Assembly (NCBI GenBank): GCA_016793865.1
Contig: JAEULJ010000003.1
Span: 1-64,000, forward strand
Reading direction: 5' to 3'
DNA length: 64,000 bases
Origin: Altererythrobacter sp.
GTDB taxonomy: Bacteria; Pseudomonadota; Alphaproteobacteria; Sphingomonadales; Sphingomonadaceae
The notes beneath the pieces were generated by a model. It ran no database searches. It was given only the letters and a program-made list of their open reading frames with translations, and was not told the origin of the DNA. The translations under genes were made by a program, and so were the position numbers. This document shows, in pieces, positions 19,234 to 26,861 of the stretch. Every line of letters starts with the position of its first letter. Positions within the stretch are counted from its first letter, which is position 1.

Positions 19234-20292
19234 ATGGAACAAAAAGAGAACTCCGATTCGATTCGGCACCGGGCGCCGCGAGGCCCCGCCGCCGCCCACG
19301 ACAACGCGCCCGCAGCCCAGCGGAGCGACCACACCGCACCGAAGGAGGCCGGTGCGGGAACGAAGAAGCCTCGCGCCCCTCACGGCTCGAAGAACGGCCG
19401 CAAGGGCTCGCCGCCCCCTCTGCCCCGGAACGCGGCGATCCCCGCCTTCGAGCCCGTCCCGCGCAAGTTTCGCCACGACGGATGGACGCCCGAGCGGCAA
19501 CGCGCCTTCATCGGTGCGCTGGCCGATACCGGCTGCGTCAGCCACGCCGCGCGCTATGTGAACATGAGCCCGGAGGGCGCCTATTGGCTGCGGCGGCAGG
19601 CGGGCTCGGATGCTTTCCGCGCCGCGTGGGAAGCCGCGCTCAACCTCGGCGTCCAGCGGCTGAAGGACGAGGTGTTCGAACGCGCGCTGGAGGGCCAGCT
19701 CCACCCCGTCTTCGTCGGCGGCAAGCTCAAGGGATTCAAGCGCGTGAAGAACGACCGGCTGCTGATGTTCGCGCTGCGCATGAACGCGAAGGACGAATAC
19801 GGCCGCCGCATGGCCGCGACCTATTTCGACCCCGACGCCCCGAGGCTGCATGGTGGCAGCGGAGTTTCGGACGGGGGAGAGCGCAGCAAGCAGCTTAGCC
19901 CCCTCCCCTCGCGGGAGGGGGTTGGGGGAGGGGGCAGCGGAGCCACCAGCCCCCTCCCTACCCGTATCACCGAAACACTCACCGGCCCCGCGGTCAGCCA
20001 GCGCCAGAAGGACGCCCACAACGCCGCGCTGGTCGCGCAGTTCGACCCCGTCGCCATGACCCTGCCCGAGATCGAGGCAATGCAGGCCATGCTGCTGGAA
20101 GCCGCGCAGCGCAAACGGGCCGAGGAGGACGGCCCGGCGGAACACCAGACCGGCGTCGAGTTCATCGCGGTGCGCGAGGAGGACGCCTTCAAGGCGCTTG
20201 GCCCGCTCGAGGACATCGAGCCGGTGGTGACTGAGGAGGACCGGGAGGCGGAGTTTGATGAGGAGAAGGTGAGGTGGTGGGATTTGGAGTAA
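19234..20292 (+). CDS. Conserved hypothetical protein with helix-turn-helix-like core
   Basis: 352 aa. The N-terminal ~60 residues are disordered and basic (HGSKNGRKGSPPPLPRN). Residues ~85-140 (WTPERQRAFIGALADTGCV, then SHAARYVNMSPEGAYWLRR) look like a homeodomain/terminase-type helix-turn-helix, a pattern I associate with sphingomonad hypothetical proteins. The middle (residues ~222-234, SPLPSREGVGGGG) is encoded by an inserted palindromic repeat element. The C-terminus is very acidic (EDREAEFDEEKVRWWDLE). Its stop is only 2 nt from the convergent retron RT stop. Function unknown. Confidence 0.75.
   Translation: MEQKENSDSIRHRAPRGPAAAHDNAPAAQRSDHTAPKEAGAGTKKPRAPHGSKNGRKGSPPPLPRNAAIPAFEPVPRKFRHDGWTPERQRAFIGALADTGCVSHAARYVNMSPEGAYWLRRQAGSDAFRAAWEAALNLGVQRLKDEVFERALEGQLHPVFVGGKLKGFKRVKNDRLLMFALRMNAKDEYGRRMAATYFDPDAPRLHGGSGVSDGGERSKQLSPLPSREGVGGGGSGATSPLPTRITETLTGPAVSQRQKDAHNAALVAQFDPVAMTLPEIEAMQAMLLEAAQRKRAEEDGPAEHQTGVEFIAVREEDAFKALGPLEDIEPVVTEEDREAEFDEEKVRWWDLE
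19899..19934. repeat. GC-rich palindromic (REP-like) element inside a coding region
   Basis: A CCCCCTCCCCTCGCGGGAGG-type palindrome followed by GGGTTGGGGGAGGGGG lies at 19899-19934, with a possible remnant (CCCCCTCCCT) at 19949-19958. C-tract/G-tract elements of this style are well known as intergenic repeats in many proteobacteria. Here it sits in frame in a coding sequence and is translated as a Ser/Pro/Gly-rich insert. Confidence 0.65.
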
Positions 20293-20294
20293 AA

Positions 20295-21242
20295 CTACGT
20301 TCCTTTTGTGCTCGCCAATTTGCTCAGCAAGGCCAGCGCGTCCTCGCCGTTCTTTCGCTCAATCCGTTTTTTGAAATCGGGCTCCACCGATATAACGAAC
20401 GACACCATTCCTAGCGTTTCTCGCACCTGATCCCCACTTAATTTTCCGCTTAGAGCTGCATGAATCGCCGCCATTAGGTTACGCTTACGCTCCCGACCAA
20501 CCGAAACTGTAGCATCATTTGTGATGATTAAACCGGTGACCTGCCTCTTATACTTCTTTGTCGCATACACCGTTTTGTCATCATTAAGCTGAAGTCGGAG
20601 GCTTTGAGAGCCCCGTAAAATTTCTCGCACATTCTTCTCGACCTTGTTCAGGAACCCTGTCCGCCTTGCTGAGAAGGTCATGTCATCGGCATATCGTGTG
20701 TAGACGACTTCTTCTGAAACAATCTTGGATTCAATTTCGGAATCAATATCAAACATGAGAATATTCGATACAATAGGTGACGACGGAGCTCCGATTGATA
20801 GTCTCAACTCCCGCCGTTGCCGCTCCTTCTTGAAAAGGACCAATCCACTTACCTCAATGTCCTCTTCGCTACGAAAAATCTCATTCCTAACACAATACTC
20901 ACGCCAATCTGACTCCCGCAAAGACGGGAAGAAGTCTGAAAAATCAAGCTTTAGAATCGCACCCGAGTTGATATGAGGCCTGACATTGTCGATGATAGAC
21001 ATGCCAGTGCGATACGCGGTAGCAGAACGATGAACGGGCAAGTTTTTCAGAACGGCGTCTATGAGTGTCCTTTGCAATAGCTTAAGCTCTCGGGCCGGTT
21101 GGGAGATAATTCGCCGATCGATCCCATTTCGCTTCTTGATGGCGTAAGTCTTGTATCTCGCCGGAGCAGTCGCGACGATCTTGCGAATGTCATGCTCGCC
21201 TAGGCCAGTTTCGTGTACAAAGAGAGCGATCAAATCAGACAT
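20295..21242 (-). CDS. Retron reverse transcriptase
   Basis: 315 aa. RNA-directed DNA polymerase that makes msDNA from the adjacent msr-msd RNA. Palm motif A is KLDFSDFFPSL (Asp100), the GAPSSPIVSN motif is at 151-160, the catalytic YADD is at 184-187 in YTRYADDMTFS, and the retron-specific VTG motif is at 235-237 (KRQVTGLIIT). The N-terminal QPARELKLLQRTL is the conserved retron RT0/RT1 region. Length is typical of retron RTs with no extra domain. Its ATG at 21242 overlaps the end of the effector gene by 8 nt. A+T content is clearly higher than the flanking chromosome, suggesting horizontal acquisition. Confidence 0.96.
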   Translation of the reverse strand: MSDLIALFVHETGLGEHDIRKIVATAPARYKTYAIKKRNGIDRRIISQPARELKLLQRTLIDAVLKNLPVHRSATAYRTGMSIIDNVRPHINSGAILKLDFSDFFPSLRESDWREYCVRNEIFRSEEDIEVSGLVLFKKERQRRELRLSIGAPSSPIVSNILMFDIDSEIESKIVSEEVVYTRYADDMTFSARRTGFLNKVEKNVREILRGSQSLRLQLNDDKTVYATKKYKRQVTGLIITNDATVSVGRERKRNLMAAIHAALSGKLSGDQVRETLGMVSFVISVEPDFKKRIERKNGEDALALLSKLASTKGT

Positions 21243-22182
21243 TCGCTCCTCCGATTCCGTCGAGTATCACCGAAAAGCGTTCTTTATCTTGCGCTTTTAT
21301 CGTAGCGCGTCGATCGGCCCGGCGCCTGGTTGCGGTGCGGTCTAATGTCCCGGGGAGAAATCGAAAATTCGCCGCATCTCGAGGTAAATTTCGCGCCACA
21401 GCATAGTTGCGAAATCCCTTTCTCTTTAGCATCACCCAGTCGGCAACTTCGGCACACAGGAGATAGCGGCGCAGCTGTGGGACGTTTAGATCAATGTCGA
21501 AAAGCACGAGGAGAGTAGTGACCTCTTCCTCTGTGAGCGCTCCAAACTCCTGCACCAATCCGACAACAAGCTTTGTGACGTGTCCTGCCTTGTTACGATC
21601 AAAGGTGGTTGGATTTTCGATTTCTGAAAGTCGCCTCTCAATGGGGTCTTGCATCAAAGCCTTGAGTGCTGCGACCGTATCGGGGGTTGGGGAGCCCGCT
21701 TTTAGAGCAAGGTCTGTATCGTCGATTACGAAGTGACTAAATTCACCGTATGTCGTTTTCATGAGCTCAATTGCTCCGAACTTGATGAATGAGGATTCCT
21801 CATAATGTTTACTGCGGACTACGACGAGCATCCTTCTGGCAATCTCAGAGACGAGGCAAAATGCCCCAAGCTCCGCAGAGCTTCCGTGGCTTTCTGAAAA
21901 AAGGAGCGTAAGTTTAGCCAGTTGGCCAAAATCGGTCTCAAATGAGAGAATGTCGTCGTAGCCTGATTTCAGGATATGAAAGGCCGACACGTCCTCGGCA
22001 CGCTTGACATCCGTCTTTCCTAACGGCGCGAAATCAGAGATTTTATAGAACGCATCCCTCAGGGACTTTGGCTGCGGTTCGTCGATGGGGCTGTCTTGCC
22101 CGCCACACAGGAACACGAAATCCGTAGGCGCGACGACATGCACGGCCTTCAGATCAATCGCGTCCGCAAACTCGTTGATCAA
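21235..22182 (-). CDS. Retron effector, type II-A (nucleoside deoxyribosyltransferase-like, St85/Ec86 family)
   Basis: 315 aa. Residues 24-28 FLCGG and 93-108 LLFSESHGSSAELGAF, followed by SFIKFGAIELMK, align with the motifs of the Ec86 (Eco1) and St85 retron accessory proteins (FLCGG; LFPES-GSF-ELGAF; SFI-YG). Those proteins combine an N-terminal nucleoside deoxyribosyltransferase/N-glycosidase-like fold with a C-terminal winged-helix domain. Glu104 is the likely catalytic acid by analogy. The C-terminal half (residues ~190-315) is helical and basic, fitting the winged helix. The start is read as TTG 22182 because no ATG or GTG fits the conserved N-terminus; a weak AGG lies 9 nt upstream. 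Known relatives act as toxins held inactive by msDNA and RT and released on phage infection. Confidence 0.9.
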   Translation of the reverse strand: MINEFADAIDLKAVHVVAPTDFVFLCGGQDSPIDEPQPKSLRDAFYKISDFAPLGKTDVKRAEDVSAFHILKSGYDDILSFETDFGQLAKLTLLFSESHGSSAELGAFCLVSEIARRMLVVVRSKHYEESSFIKFGAIELMKTTYGEFSHFVIDDTDLALKAGSPTPDTVAALKALMQDPIERRLSEIENPTTFDRNKAGHVTKLVVGLVQEFGALTEEEVTTLLVLFDIDLNVPQLRRYLLCAEVADWVMLKRKGFRNYAVARNLPRDAANFRFLPGTLDRTATRRRADRRATIKAQDKERFSVILDGIGGANV

Positions 22183-22352
22183 GGGAGCTTACCTAAGCAC
22201 CGAAAGACAGCGCTGCGCTGTTTAGCGTAGCGGCCGGTCGAAGCGACCGGCAAACAGCGCAGCGCTGTCTTTCGGTGCCATAAAACCAGCCAATCATATG
22301 AGGTCCGGACGAAACGCCGGACCGAGCAAAAGATGCTCAACCGCGTAAGCGC
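22183..22352 (-). ncRNA. Retron msr-msd non-coding RNA
   Basis: Lies directly upstream of the effector gene, as in Ec86-type retrons. Read on the minus strand, it begins with GCTTAC (a1, 22345-22350) and ends with the complementary GTAAGC (a2, 22187-22192). The msr part has two hairpins: GAGCA/TGCTC (22324-22338) and GGTCCGG/CCGGACC (22302-22323). The msd part is a long hairpin, 22197-22278, with a perfect 27-bp stem and an apical 7-bp sub-hairpin. The predicted start of transcription is about 22350, right at a1. The exact ends, the priming guanosine and the a1/a2 length (only 6 bp seen) are inferred. Confidence 0.85.
22197..22278 (-). repeat. Perfect 27-bp inverted repeat forming the msd stem
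   Basis: Arms at 22197-22223 and 22252-22278 are exact reverse complements (27 of 27). The 28-nt loop holds another hairpin, CCGGTCG/CGACCGG (22234-22250). This is the only long perfect inverted repeat I found in the window, and it lies where a retron template RNA is expected. Confidence 0.95.
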
Positions 22353-22356
22353 AACT

Positions 22357-22386
22357 GGTATACCTAGTTTTTGGAGTGATTGGCAA
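22357..22386 (-). promoter_or_regulatory. Promoter of the retron transcript
   Basis: On the minus strand TTGCCA (22381-22386) and TATACC (22357-22362) are 18 nt apart (17 if GTATAC is taken as the -10). The expected start point is then around 22350, which coincides with the first bases of the a1 repeat of the msr-msd RNA. Confidence 0.6.
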
Positions 22387-22674
22387 GGAGGCATCACACC
22401 CTAGTTCTTCCGACTGCTAGGCCCTTGTGCTGCGCTCAATGTCTCGCCTCTGCCAGTCGGCGTGCTCGCGAGGTCGCAGATTTATTCACAATTATGTCGT
22501 CAATGGCCGCCGACCTCGACGGTGGGCTGCCCTCGTGCTCGACTTGCAAAGCGCCTTCGCCGCCACGGCCCGGCTACGCGTGGCCTGCGGCCCCGCTCCG
22601 ATGGCCCGTGACGTCGATCCTCTGCGCTTCGCGCCGAGGTCGGCCGCTACTCCCGCTGGCCTGACGGCCGGTCG
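22387..22674. other. Non-coding gap between the retron promoter and lepA
   Basis: About 290 nt holding no convincing gene, tRNA, terminator or repeat. Short frames on both strands lack coding character. It may contain the end of the retron insertion, but I could not find a direct repeat or attachment site marking it. Confidence 0.5.
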
Positions 22675-24492
22675 TCACTCCTCCCCCATCCGCAGCGCCG
22701 CAATAAACGCCTCCTGCGGGATGCTCACGTTCCCATACTCCCGCATCCGCGCCTTGCCCTTCTTCTGCTTCTCCAGCAGCTTCTTCTTGCGCGTTATGTC
22801 GCCGCCGTAGCATTTCGCCGTCACGTCCTTCCTCAGCGCGGCGATGGTTTCGCGGGCGATCACCTTGCCGCCGATCGCGGCCTGGATCGGGATCTTGAAG
22901 AGGTGGCGCGGGATGAGGTCCTTGAGGCGCTCGCACATGCCGCGGCCGCGCGCCTCGGCGTTGGCGCGGTGGACGATCAGGCTCAGCGCGTCGACCGGCT
23001 CGTTGTTGACGAGGATGCTCATCTTGACGAGGTCGCCTTCACGAAGCCCGATCGGCTCGTAATCGAAGCTGGCGTAGCCGCGGCTGATGCTCTTCAGCCT
23101 ATCGTAGAAGTCGAACACCACCTCGTTCAGCGGCAGCTCGTAGCTTACCTGCGCGCGGCCCCCCACATAGGTGAGCCCGGTCTGGATGCCGCGCCGGTCC
23201 TGGCACAGCTTGAGGATGGGGCCGAGGTATTCGTCGGGCGTGTAGATCGTCGCCTTGATCCACGGCTCCTCCACGCTGTCGATCCGGTTCTGGTCGGGCC
23301 AGTCGGCGGGGTTGTGGAGCATCATCTCGCGCGCATCGTCGGTCCGGCTCTTGGAGAGCTGGAGGCGGTATTCGACGCTGGGGGCGGTGGTGATGAGGTC
23401 GAGATCGTATTCGCGGCTGAGGCGTTCCTGGATGATTTCCAGGTGGAGGAGGCCGAGGAAGCCGGCGCGGAAGCCGAAGCCCAGCGCGGCGCTGCTCTCC
23501 ATCTCGAAGGAGAAGCTGGCGTCGTTGAGGCGCAGCTTGCCGATGCTCTCGCGCAGCTTCTCGAAATCGGCGGCGTCGACCGGGAAGAGGCCGCAGAACA
23601 CCACCGGCTGGACTTCCTTGTAGCCCGGCAGCGCCTCCTTCGCGCCGCCCTTGACCGTGGTGATGGTGTCGCCGACGCGGGCCTGCTCCACCTCCTTGAT
23701 CTGCGCGGTGATGAAGCCGATCTCGCCCGCCGCGATCTCGGGCAGGTCGATGCGCTTGGGGGTGAAGGCGCCGACGCGGTCCACCAGATGGTCGGTGCCG
23801 CCCTGCATGAACTTGACGTGGAGGCCCTTGCGGATGACCCCGTCGATCACGCGCACCAGGATGACGACGCCGAGGTAGGGATCGTACCAGCTGTCGACGA
23901 GGCTGGCCTTGAGGGGGGCGGCGCGGTCGCCCTGCGGGGGCGGGATCCTGGCGACCACCGCCTCCAGCACATCCTCGATGCCGATGCCGGATTTGGCGCT
24001 GGTGAGGACGGCCTCGCTGGCGTCGATGCCGATGATGTCCTCGATCTCCGCGCGCACTTTCTCCGGCTCGGCGGCGGGAAGGTCAATCTTGTTGATGACG
24101 GGGACGATCTCGTGGTCGTGCTCGATCGACTGGTAGACATTGGCGAGCGTCTGTGCCTCAACCCCCTGCGCGGCATCGACGACGAGCAGGGCACCCTCGC
24201 AGGCGGCGAGGCTGCGGCTGACCTCATAGGCGAAATCGACGTGCCCCGGCGTGTCCATGAGGTTGAGCTCATACGTCTCACCATCGCGCGCGGTGTATGC
24301 AAGACGCACAGTCTGCGCCTTGATGGTGATCCCCCGCTCGCGCTCAATATCCATATTGTCGAGCACTTGTTCGGACATCTCGCGATCAGACAACCCTCCC
24401 GTCGCCTGAATCAGCCGATCCGCCAGGGTCGATTTGCCGTGGTCGATATGAGCTATGATACTAAAATTGCGTATTTTTTTTAGGTCGGTCAT
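22675..24492 (-). CDS. lepA: Elongation factor 4 (LepA)
   Basis: 605-aa translational GTPase that acts on ribosomes, promoting back-translocation and 30S biogenesis. The GTPase motifs are all visible: [14 protein letters not shown] (G1), GITIKAQTV (G2), DTPGHVDF (G3), [10 protein letters not shown] (G4) and SAKSG (G5). The LepA-specific C-terminal domain is present ([41 protein letters not shown], ending [17 protein letters not shown]). Length matches the family. It lies 65 nt downstream of the GGDEF/EAL genes on the same strand. Confidence 0.98.
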   Translation of the reverse strand: MTDLKKIRNFSIIAHIDHGKSTLADRLIQATGGLSDREMSEQVLDNMDIERERGITIKAQTVRLAYTARDGETYELNLMDTPGHVDFAYEVSRSLAACEGALLVVDAAQGVEAQTLANVYQSIEHDHEIVPVINKIDLPAAEPEKVRAEIEDIIGIDASEAVLTSAKSGIGIEDVLEAVVARIPPPQGDRAAPLKASLVDSWYDPYLGVVILVRVIDGVIRKGLHVKFMQGGTDHLVDRVGAFTPKRIDLPEIAAGEIGFITAQIKEVEQARVGDTITTVKGGAKEALPGYKEVQPVVFCGLFPVDAADFEKLRESIGKLRLNDASFSFEMESSAALGFGFRAGFLGLLHLEIIQERLSREYDLDLITTAPSVEYRLQLSKSRTDDAREMMLHNPADWPDQNRIDSVEEPWIKATIYTPDEYLGPILKLCQDRRGIQTGLTYVGGRAQVSYELPLNEVVFDFYDRLKSISRGYASFDYEPIGLREGDLVKMSILVNNEPVDALSLIVHRANAEARGRGMCERLKDLIPRHLFKIPIQAAIGGKVIARETIAALRKDVTAKCYGGDITRKKKLLEKQKKGKARMREYGNVSIPQEAFIAALRMGEE

Positions 24493-24557
24493 CGGTGGCC
24501 GGGGAAGTTGGAGAAGCGCGCCGCCTTAGCGGCATCGGCTCGCTTGTCCAAGCAGAC

Positions 24558-26771
24558 TCAGGCGGTGGCAACCTGCTTGGGTGCGTTGGCGGACAGCTTG
24601 AAGCGGCGCAGGCCGCCGCCGGCATCGGGCGCGCCCGCAACCTTGCCGGCGCCAAGCGATTGCAGCGGCAGCCCGGCGGCTGCCAACGCATAGGGGCTGA
24701 CGCGTCCTCGCGTCACCAGCCCACCAGCACCATCATCGACCAGCTCCTGCTCGAATTCGACGCCCTGGGTATCGTCCATCACCCGCTTGACGGTGGCGAT
24801 GGCTAGCTGGCCGCCGCCGAAGTCGAGCACGAACTGGGTGCCCACCGGCACATCCTCGAGCCCCTGGATCATCGCCCCCGATCGAGAAAGATTACGCAGC
24901 GTGACCTCGTAATAGCAATCGGTGTGGATCAGCCCGATCTTGCGGAACACCGTGCGGCGGCTCGCGCGCTGGCTGCCGGCATCCGTCGGCGCGATGGTCC
25001 ATTCGCCCCGCGCCAGGGCGGATTCGACGGCGTCGGCGCTCATGGCCTCCGAGAAGACGTAACCCTGGATCGAATCCACGCCGGCATCCTTCAGCTTTTC
25101 GAGCAGAGCCATCGCGTGAATGCCACTTGCCGATGTCTCCATTCCGAGCGTGCCGGCAAGCTGGATGATCGCGGCGATCATCTGCATGTCACCCAGATCG
25201 TCGCCCACGGTCGGCTCGAAGAACGTGGGCGCGATGCGCAGCGCGCTGAACGGCGCACGGCGCAGGTACGACAGCGAGGTGAAGCCGCCGCCGAAATGGT
25301 CGAGGGTGAGGCGAACCCCGAGCTTGAACAGCGCCGCCAGCGCCTTGTCCACCACCGCTCCATCGCCTTGGATCACCGCCTCGGCGAGCTGAAGCTCGAG
25401 CCGCGCCGGATCGAGTTCGGTCTCTTCGAGCACCGCGGCGACCTGATCGACGAAGCCGTTGGTGAAGAACTGGACCGGGGAGACGGGCAATGCCACACGC
25501 ACCGATGCCGGCCATTCTCGCGCGTCGAGGCAGGCGCGGCGCAGCGCCCACTCACCGATCGGCACGATCAGGCGGCTTCCTTCGGCGACCGGCAGGAAGC
25601 TTTCGGGCGCGACGCGGCCGCGCTCCTCGTCCTCCCAGCAATAGCGCGCCTCCAGCGCCACTACGCGGTGGCCGTCCAGCGCCACGGTGGGCTCGTATGC
25701 GAGCGTGAAATCGCCGGCCTCGATGGCTTCTGCAAGGTCGCTCTCCATGCGACGCCGCAGATTGTCCTCATGCTCCAGATCGGCGGCGTAGAACCGGAAC
25801 TGCCCGCGTCCGCCGTTCTTCGAGGCATAGAGCGCCAAATCGGCCGCGCGCATCAGCTCTTCACGATCGACGCCATCGTAGGGCGCGATCGCGATCCCGA
25901 CCGAACAGCCGATGGTGCAACGCCCCTCGGCCACCGAATAAGGCTGCGAAAGCATGGCTATGATCTTCTTGGCCAGCTCGCCGAGCTCGCCGCGGTCGTC
26001 GACATCGGGCACCAGGACCTGGAACTCGTCGCCACCGATCCGCCCGATCTCGCCCCGCGATCCCACAGCCCCGCGAAGCCGCTCGGCAACCTGCTGGAGA
26101 AGCTGATCGCCCGCTCCGTGGCCTAGCGTGTCGTTGACCTGCTTGAAGCGGTCGAGGTCGAGCATGAACAGCGTGCAAGTCCGCTTGGAAGCCCGGAAAG
26201 CCGCAAGCGTCGCGTCGATCCGCTGGCCGATGCGATAGCGGTTCGAGAGCCCGGTGAGCGAGTCGAATAACGCCAGCCGCGAAGCTTCCTCTTCGATGCG
26301 GTGCTCCTCGGTCACATCGATGGCCGCACCGCGGAAACCGTTGAATGCACCCGCCGCATCGAACATCGCGCGCCCGCTGAGGCGCATGACGAGCTGCCGC
26401 GTTGGATCTGACCCCGCCGTCTCGACCAGGAAGTTGGCGAAGGGCTTGTGCGACCCCAGCTTCAACCCCAGCGAGCGCCCCTCACCCTCGCCGCGGACCG
26501 GAACCAGCAGCGTTTGCAACGCGATGTTGCCGGGCCTGGAACCGTCCACCCCGCAAGCCGCGATCACCTCGTCGCTCAGATATGTGATCCGCCCCGCAGC
26601 GTCGGTGGCCCAGAACCAGCTAACCCCGGCGCGCTCCAGATCAGCGACCACGGCGAGCTTCTCGCTCTGGCTCACGGGGTTTGCCGTGAGAACATCCTCG
26701 GAAACCGCGACACCCGAGAACTGGGGCGATCGACGGGTTCTGAAGAGATCGGAGAAGGGCATCGCCCCCAT
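24558..26771 (-). CDS. PAS-GGDEF-EAL-PilZ protein with a degenerate EAL domain
   Basis: 737 aa. An N-terminal PAS-like sensor (~residues 40-155) is followed by a GGDEF domain with intact RIGGDEF motif (246-250), so diguanylate cyclase activity is plausible. Its EAL domain is eroded: the signature reads ALEARY instead of EAL-RW, and the DDFG metal-site loop is LDHFGGGF. Phosphodiesterase activity is therefore unlikely. A C-terminal PilZ-like domain (~630-720) has RRTVFRKIG and NLSRSGAMI. It may act as a c-di-GMP producer or receptor. It is a paralogue of the next gene upstream, with near-identical domain order. Confidence 0.88.
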   Translation of the reverse strand: MGAMPFSDLFRTRRSPQFSGVAVSEDVLTANPVSQSEKLAVVADLERAGVSWFWATDAAGRITYLSDEVIAACGVDGSRPGNIALQTLLVPVRGEGEGRSLGLKLGSHKPFANFLVETAGSDPTRQLVMRLSGRAMFDAAGAFNGFRGAAIDVTEEHRIEEEASRLALFDSLTGLSNRYRIGQRIDATLAAFRASKRTCTLFMLDLDRFKQVNDTLGHGAGDQLLQQVAERLRGAVGSRGEIGRIGGDEFQVLVPDVDDRGELGELAKKIIAMLSQPYSVAEGRCTIGCSVGIAIAPYDGVDREELMRAADLALYASKNGGRGQFRFYAADLEHEDNLRRRMESDLAEAIEAGDFTLAYEPTVALDGHRVVALEARYCWEDEERGRVAPESFLPVAEGSRLIVPIGEWALRRACLDAREWPASVRVALPVSPVQFFTNGFVDQVAAVLEETELDPARLELQLAEAVIQGDGAVVDKALAALFKLGVRLTLDHFGGGFTSLSYLRRAPFSALRIAPTFFEPTVGDDLGDMQMIAAIIQLAGTLGMETSASGIHAMALLEKLKDAGVDSIQGYVFSEAMSADAVESALARGEWTIAPTDAGSQRASRRTVFRKIGLIHTDCYYEVTLRNLSRSGAMIQGLEDVPVGTQFVLDFGGGQLAIATVKRVMDDTQGVEFEQELVDDGAGGLVTRGRVSPYALAAAGLPLQSLGAGKVAGAPDAGGGLRRFKLSANAPKQVATA

Positions 26772-26861
26772 GTTCGCGCACCTGTCGCTGACTGCAGTCT
26801 GACGTCCCGCCTGCCTAGCGTCGAATGGTTAGTTTTGACCTAACACGGCGCGTGCCGGACC

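Noticed and set aside
22387..22674. Search for a tRNA or attachment repeat marking the retron insertion
   Set aside because: No tRNA-like T-loop, no direct repeat matching the left end of the island was found by eye.
22903..24483. Plus-strand 526-codon frame opposite lepA
   Set aside because: Complementary strand of a certain lepA gene; no recognisable protein features.
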